A stretch of 64,000 nt of DNA from Lumnitzera littorea (Eukaryota; Streptophyta; Magnoliopsida; Myrtales; Combretaceae): contig JAMXBB010000011.1 in assembly GCA_024138015.1 (NCBI GenBank), positions 29,192,155-29,256,154 of the forward strand. The letters are read 5' to 3'. The notes below the pieces were generated by a model. That model did no database searches, was not told the origin of the DNA, and saw only the letters and a program-made list of their open reading frames with translations. The translations under genes were made by a program, and so were the position numbers. This document shows, one piece after another, positions 59,159 to 64,000 of the stretch. Each line of letters opens with the position of its first letter. Within the stretch, counting starts at the first letter, position 1.

Positions 59159-60051
59159 TGATAGGAATCAGAACCTAAGCTAAGGCAAAAGAAAAGAAGC
59201 TATTGATTCACAGTAGGATGAAGACAATTCTAACCAAGCTTATGAATTTGATTCTTCTAGTTTCGGCTTCTAAAGCACATATTGCTACTTGTAATTATTA
59301 AAGCTTCTAATTTGATACTGCATTTGGACGAAATTTGCTCCAGCTTAGCTTTCACTTATGGTATATTGTTTGGTAACTTTCAAAGATATTATTTATAGTC
59401 AAAAGTCATTTATTGTCTTTTATAGCTTTAGAAATTGAGGTTAAATTAGTAGTTAAATATTTCTTTTTATGAATTTTGGGAAGTTAAGATTAGATAATAT
59501 CTTTTATTTCTTGGGAATATATTCTAGAAGATATTGATTAGTATTTCGTCACTAGATATTTTAGATGTTTTCCTTTTCTCCGTATTTCCTTTATTATGTC
59601 CTAGCATTCTAGGATTTTGTTAGTCTATGGATAGACATGCTACGGCGTAATTCATATTAGATAATCAACGACAATTTGATGTTTGTCAAACTCTTTTCGT
59701 ATGAACATATTTCATCGGATGGATTTCTCATAGGATTATTCTCCGTACTTATCAATCTCCTAGAGATTGTGGCACACATTGTTATTGAAGATTTATGTGT
59801 AATATCGAATTTTCCTTAACAAGTCGACTGGTTATAGGAAATTGCGGATAATGTTGGTTTCTGTATTTCGATCAAATTCAATAATAAAAGTAAATTATTA
59901 GCGTATTACTTGTCCAGATCCTTCTATTTTTTTTTTTCATAAATATAAAATCATAAAAATACCAAAAAGATCATGTTTTTTTAAATTATTATTATTGTTG
60001 ATATGCATAGAGATCATGTCTTTGCTCTCGTCAAACATTTTAGGCACATCA
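59159..60051 (+). repeat. 3' LTR of the outer element
   Basis: 893 bp, TGATAGGAATCAG start and GGCACATCA end, aligned with 41,576-42,438 and followed directly by GAAAT. Confidence 0.92.
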
Positions 60052-60208
60052 GAAATACATCAAGGCTGTTAGCATAAATCTCCTCAAATTCATGAATGAA
60101 GATAAATAAAGAAAAGATGTACAAATAAATGATCATCATATTGAAGATTAATAATTCCAAATACAAAAAATTAGTTGATTTTGTAACACTGGATATGAAA
60201 TTCAAGGC

Positions 60209-60508
60209 CTTTTGAAGCTTAACCATGAAACATAATTTAACCTAGAAATTAACGAAAGCTTCGCAGCATAAATCCACACACTGCAATATGGAGATTGTTG
60301 GAGTCTTGATAACTTTAGCCCCACATTTTCCTTGTCCTTTTCTTATTTTTTTTTCCCAATCATTTCTTATTATTTCGTGAACATCACCTGAGAGTGATTT
60401 ATACTTCTTCTTGTGATAAAGCTTCAACCTCCGTCTCTCTCTGTTAATTGGTTTTTGGATGCGCTCCAAAGCTTGTCCTTCAATCAAGTCTTTCTTTCTC
60501 AATCCTTG
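60209..60508 (-). repeat. Direct repeat, copy 1, with coding-like minus-strand frame
   Basis: About 300 bp aligned with 61,639-61,950 in the same orientation. The minus-strand frame (60,502-60,242) ends KVIKTPTISILQCVDLCCEA and contains GQALERIQKPINRERRR and KKYKSLSGDVHEII. No family recognised. Together with copy 2 it suggests duplicated exon sequence of one unknown gene. Confidence 0.55.
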
Positions 60509-61638
60509 TATTTGAGTTTAATTGATCAAGACAAATTTGGAATGTCACTAGGATCCAAGATCCAATCGATCAACAAACGGGTTAGATTGCCATATAGAGT
60601 CACATGATCCATGGTGATTACACCTGATTGGTGGGATCCAATAGTTTAATTGTTTGGTATCCTATTAAAATAGCTTAATATGTTATATAAATAACAACTC
60701 AACTAATAGAAAAAAGAGAAAAAGAAAGTAACTTATTAACCTTCTATAATATATTATTTTGATTAGCGTTACGGTAATGTTGCTAGTATTATCGTGGAAA
60801 AATTATTTAATTATTTATTTCAAATGCAATAGATTAGAGTAGAATTTTTCTAAATCAATAATAACTAAAGTGATCATAATATTTTAAAAACAAATTTGAT
60901 GACATTTTTAGATATAAAACACTCGTTCTAATTCTATGACAAGTTTATCATATCTTACCTCATGATGAAGAATCAAGCACTTTCATATTGGAATAGCTAT
61001 TTTTTTATAATAACTCTTTATATGAGTCAAACCATTACATGGCCAATAGCTAAACTAATAGGTGACTAATGGATTTTTTCAATGGTCAATGTAAAAGTTT
61101 CTAACTAATGTTGAGTTGGTCTTTACTACTTTAATCTTTTAAATTGCTCTTCTTATAATCCATGTAGGATATGATCACATGGGGATCACAATCTTTTCTC
61201 TCTAAACATACAATATTCTCATAGCGAAACTTAAAATTAAGCTCAATACTTTCCCTTTTTTAAATATGTGATTTGATTCATTCTTGGTACCAATTGAAAG
61301 CTGATCAAGAGTCACCGTTTGGAGATACTTCTTTGCCTTCTTCAAACATCTTTTCCTAATTGGTTCAAAACAAGTCCATTGGCTTTCAGCTCAATTCATA
61401 TCACCTACTAACAAATGTTAAACTCTAATACTATTTATAATATCCTAGTTCAAAACAATCAACTGTTTACATAATAGGTAATCATTTAGGACTTTTCAAC
61501 CACCATACCCAAAAGTTCCTATTTAATTAGTATTGATTGATATTCACTACTTTAGTTTTATAAAATGCTACAAATATTCTTCCGCAATTTATTATTAAAG
61601 AAATCCCCGATTTGTCCTCTTGAGCGAATATCAGATTC
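60509..61638. other. AT-rich sequence between the two direct repeats
   Basis: No recognised gene or repeat end; stops in all frames. Confidence 0.6.
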
Positions 61639-61950
61639 AACGCTTTCTGTGTAGCTTAATCATGAAATATAAGTTAACCAGGAAATCAACAAAGCTCGGA
61701 AGCATAATACCACATGCTCTTTTTTTTTTTTTCTCGGCCAACAAATCCTCATACTTTAGTATGGAGATTATTGGAGTCTTGATGACTTTAATCCTACGTT
61801 GTCTTTGTTTTTTGTATTTCTCCTTATTTAGTGAAGATCACCTTAGTAGTGATTTATACTTAATATAGCTTCGACCTTTGTCTTTCCCTTTCTCAATTGG
61901 TATTCGGATGCGTTCATGATTCAAGGGTTTCAAAGCTTGTTCTTTCCCTT
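61639..61950 (-). repeat. Direct repeat, copy 2
   Basis: Aligned with 60,209-60,508. Shared words include ATGGAGATTATTGGAGTCTT/ATGGAGATTGTTGGAGTCTT. An extra T-run at 61,721-61,732 interrupts it. It overlaps the coding-like frame below. Confidence 0.65.
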
Positions 61951-62234
61951 GCTCTAAATTTGATATATTAACTATTATTTGTTCCAATGTTTGAACAGAA
62001 AACAATAATCCGAAGTCATGAAGTTGCTCTTCTGTGCATGGACAACACCTGTGCAAAATTGCATGCAAATTCACACTAACGCTGAAGAGAACAAATTGAC
62101 AAAGCCCTAGCCACAGTGGCACCAGCAAATCCAGTTGCATGAAATTTTGGACCTACATTCACAAGGACACCACGTAAATGATTTACGTCATGCTCCAATG
62201 AGACAATGCCACGTGGGACCATTGTCACGTGCAT
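61838..62234 (-). pseudogene. Coding-like fragment of an unidentified plant gene
   Basis: On the minus strand a 52-codon frame (62,234-62,076) reads MHVTMVPRGIVSLEHDVNHL and GPKFHATGFAGATVARALSI. After a shift, CTEEQLHDFGLLFSVQTLEQ, IIVNISNLEQGKEQALKPLN and HERIRIP follow down to about 61,900, merging with direct repeat copy 2. Composition and smooth wording look like real protein, not chance, but I cannot name the family. The frame shift near 62,075 may be a lost exon junction or decay. Confidence 0.45.
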
Positions 62235-62769
62235 CTCACCTCATGTCTTTCCGGCAAACAATTAAAGGTGGAAAACGAAATGGAAGAACATAAGCATAGA
62301 TATCAGACCGGGAGCAGCAGACTTCTCGCTCCACCTTTCCTTCCTGTGTTCAGTATCAACCGCTTCGTTATGCCACAAAAATTGTGCCTGATTTGCGAAG
62401 AAGATCCTCTACACCTAGTGCATCAGATGGTGTTAAAGAGTATTAAATTTTATAGTCTCACCTGATTTTGATGTAGGATACTATAAATTCTAGGTTCAAC
62501 ATCCCCCCATACCTTTTGAAGGTTATTGTGTACAAGGAACAGAGTTTCTTGATTCGCTCCAGCTCCTAGCAAAGTGATATCAATTGTCATATCGAATGAT
62601 GTGTCGCGCGTGGGAATCCGATGAGTTCAGTTTTCAATCCTTACTTTGTCAAATGGTGAGAGCGCGCTAGGACGGACACTGAACATCTAGTGAATGGGAA
62701 GAAAAACGCAAAATCAATATGAAAATCCAAATAAAAGATTAGGAATAAAACATAATGGGACGTACCAAG
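62235..62769. other. Unassigned sequence, slightly less AT-rich
   Basis: Contains a short GC-richer patch (62,600-62,690, GTGTCGCGCGTGGGAATCC and GAGCGCGCTAGG). The plus frame at 62,229-62,465 shows no known motif. Possibly more of the unknown gene or an old repeat. Confidence 0.4.
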
Positions 62770-63360
62770 TTGAGCCCAAGATTTTGAAAGCTTAAACTCG
62801 ATTAATTTAGAAATTATGGAGCTATAGCTGACTCGAGCTTTTATCGAGTTTGGAAATTATAACCTCAAGCTCGGGATTATTAAGGAATGTAAAATTTGAC
62901 TAGCCCATCTAAATATAGAAGCCCAAACTCATTGATCCAAATGAGCCTAAGGTTGAACTCGTTTATATAACGAGTTTAAACAAACCAACACTTGAGTTTC
63001 AACATTGAATTAAAACTTAAAATTAATTTAAAATTTTTAAAATATACCCTTTTATAATTTTTTAATTATATTATTCTAATTCTTATATTTTTGTACTATA
63101 TTTTTTCATGTAATATTTTTTTAACATAATATATTAACTCATAAGCCTATTAACGAGCCTGATGATAAGTCGTCTTATTAATAATATAAACAAGTTTACT
63201 TATGAGCTTGCTCGCAAGTCTAAACATGAATTCAAGCTATACTTGTTTGTATGAACGAGCTTTATTATGAACTCAATAGCTAGGCTTGTTTATGAATTGA
63301 GCTTAATCAAAGCTAAACTTAAGTAGTTTGTGAGTGACTTGGGTCATTTTTAGCCTTAAA
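62770..63360. mobile_element. DNA-transposon-like repeat with GAGCTTG/CAAGCTC ends
   Basis: Both sides are crowded with ACTCGAGCTT, CTCAAGCTCGGG, GAGCTTGCTCGC, ACGAGCTT and the inverse, flanking an AT-rich core (63,005-63,130). This arrangement is common in non-autonomous plant DNA transposons. Exact ends were not found. Confidence 0.4.
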
Positions 63361-64000
63361 AATCAATTATAGTTAGTGTGAATGTGTATAGATATAGATG
63401 CAACAAGAAGCTACTAAAGCCCTATGCATTGCCATGACTAAAAGGGTATCCATTAAATGGGGATCAAATGCCCTTGCCCTTGCAGTTGAATGAGCCTTTT
63501 CTTATATATTCCAACTTCATCTTTTGCTCATTTATTTGCCAATCTACTCTTAAAAACCTTGAGTTATATGTAAATTCAAGATAATTCATCAAAAACTTAC
63601 TAGTTAATCTTAAAGTTAAATCTTATTGATAATAGTTCATGAATAAATTTATATCTTGTAATTAATTAATAATCATATTTAGCAATAATTAGGAACAATT
63701 ATTGATGGTAATGAATGATTACTTGAGGTAAGAATGGCTGTGATAACTAGTAGTGATGATTAATCCTTGTCATGCTATTAGAATGATGCTTATGCAAGAA
63801 AGCAACATGTATTTTTCCTTTTAACAAATATATGATCCATGTTTTATCACCACCTACTAATAAGGGGTTACATATGAACTTGTGATTGGTCTATAATAAT
63901 TAATCCACTATAATAACATTATCAGTTATGTTTTATTGAACAATTTAATAAAAATTAATAAAAGATGTAGAAATTAAAGAAAAAGTTATACAAGAAACCA
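63361..64000. other. AT-rich right edge, no gene recognised
   Basis: No conserved frame; open to the right. Confidence 0.6.

Larger units (their letters stand above)
41576..60051 (+). mobile_element. Outer LTR retrotransposon (short, probably non-autonomous), split by a nested Tat element
   Basis: LTRs 41,576-42,438 and 59,159-60,051 align throughout. They start TGATGGGAACC/TGATAGGAATC and end AAATCA/ACATCA. Identical GAAAT duplications flank the whole (41,571-41,575 and 60,052-60,056). Once the nested element 42,904-58,649 is removed, only about 970 bp of internal DNA remain, with a decayed PBS at one end and FETNPFSFQKQG at the other, reminiscent of the pol end of related chromovirus-like elements. 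I see no protease, RT or integrase in it. Either an internal deletion derivative or a LARD/TRIM-like element. Confidence 0.9.

Noticed and set aside
1..64000. CRISPR arrays, rRNA, tRNA genes, prokaryotic operons or phage
   Set aside because: No regular spacer-repeat pattern, no rRNA wording, no tRNA fold noticed by eye, and all recognised families are plant transposons. A tRNA scan was not possible, so a single tRNA gene could be missed.

Overview
The window is eukaryotic nuclear DNA from a flowering plant, probably a eudicot. It is AT-rich. Nearly everything recognisable is plant transposable-element sequence: L1-type LINE, chromovirus-like and Tat-like Ty3/gypsy LTR elements, and AT-rich DNA transposons. 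The only cellular gene I can name is a broken, intron-free copy of plant P5CS. I found no intact cellular gene, no rRNA or tRNA, no CRISPR array and no prokaryotic operon. I cannot name the species.

Region 1 (1-13,210) is a decayed L1-type LINE on the minus strand. ORF2 endonuclease and the start of RT lie at 1-1,318. The ORF1 tail is at about 5,090-5,427 and the ORF1 body at 11,951-13,210. A Ty3/gypsy element (5,428-11,950, plus strand) interrupts ORF1, with matching LTR ends and a perfect 5-bp target duplication (CTTAG). A second, unidentified insertion of about 3.8 kb (1,320-5,090) separates ORF1 from ORF2.

Region 2 (13,211-22,550) is a pile of further gypsy fragments. First comes an integrase plus 3' LTR on the minus strand (13,211-15,058). 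Next is a plus-strand chromovirus-like element whose 5' LTR is truncated (15,059-20,799), then the last codons and 3' LTR of another element (20,800-about 21,832), then a DNA-transposon-like repeat.

Region 3 (22,550-33,588) is AT-rich and gene-poor. It holds the P5CS retro-pseudogene (25,130-26,305), a MITE-like repeat beside it, a hAT-like repeat near 29 kb, and a second, inverted copy of the 22-kb DNA transposon near 32-33 kb.

Region 4 (33,589-41,223) is a plus-strand Tat-lineage gypsy element with LTRs of about 650 bp, gag, protease, RT, RNase H and archaeal-type RNase H. No integrase is visible. The space between pol and the 3' LTR carries a long antisense reading frame with a plant 'gypsy-type transposon' domain.

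Region 5 (41,576-60,051) is a three-level nest. The outer element is a short LTR element (LTRs 41,576-42,438 and 59,159-60,051, perfect GAAAT duplication). Inside it sits a large minus-strand Tat element (LTRs 42,904-45,126 and 56,919-58,649) with two tandem arrays in its 3' untranslated region. Inside that is a solo LTR (50,706-51,923, perfect GTCAT duplication). Region 6 (60,052-64,000) holds a roughly 300-bp direct duplication with coding-like sequence of unknown origin and another DNA-transposon-like repeat.

All retroelement genes carry stops and frameshifts. Many stops sit where the family has CGA, CAG or TGG, as expected from deamination of methylated cytosines. All coordinates, duplications and domain calls come from reading the sequence; percent identities, ages and database matches were not computed.
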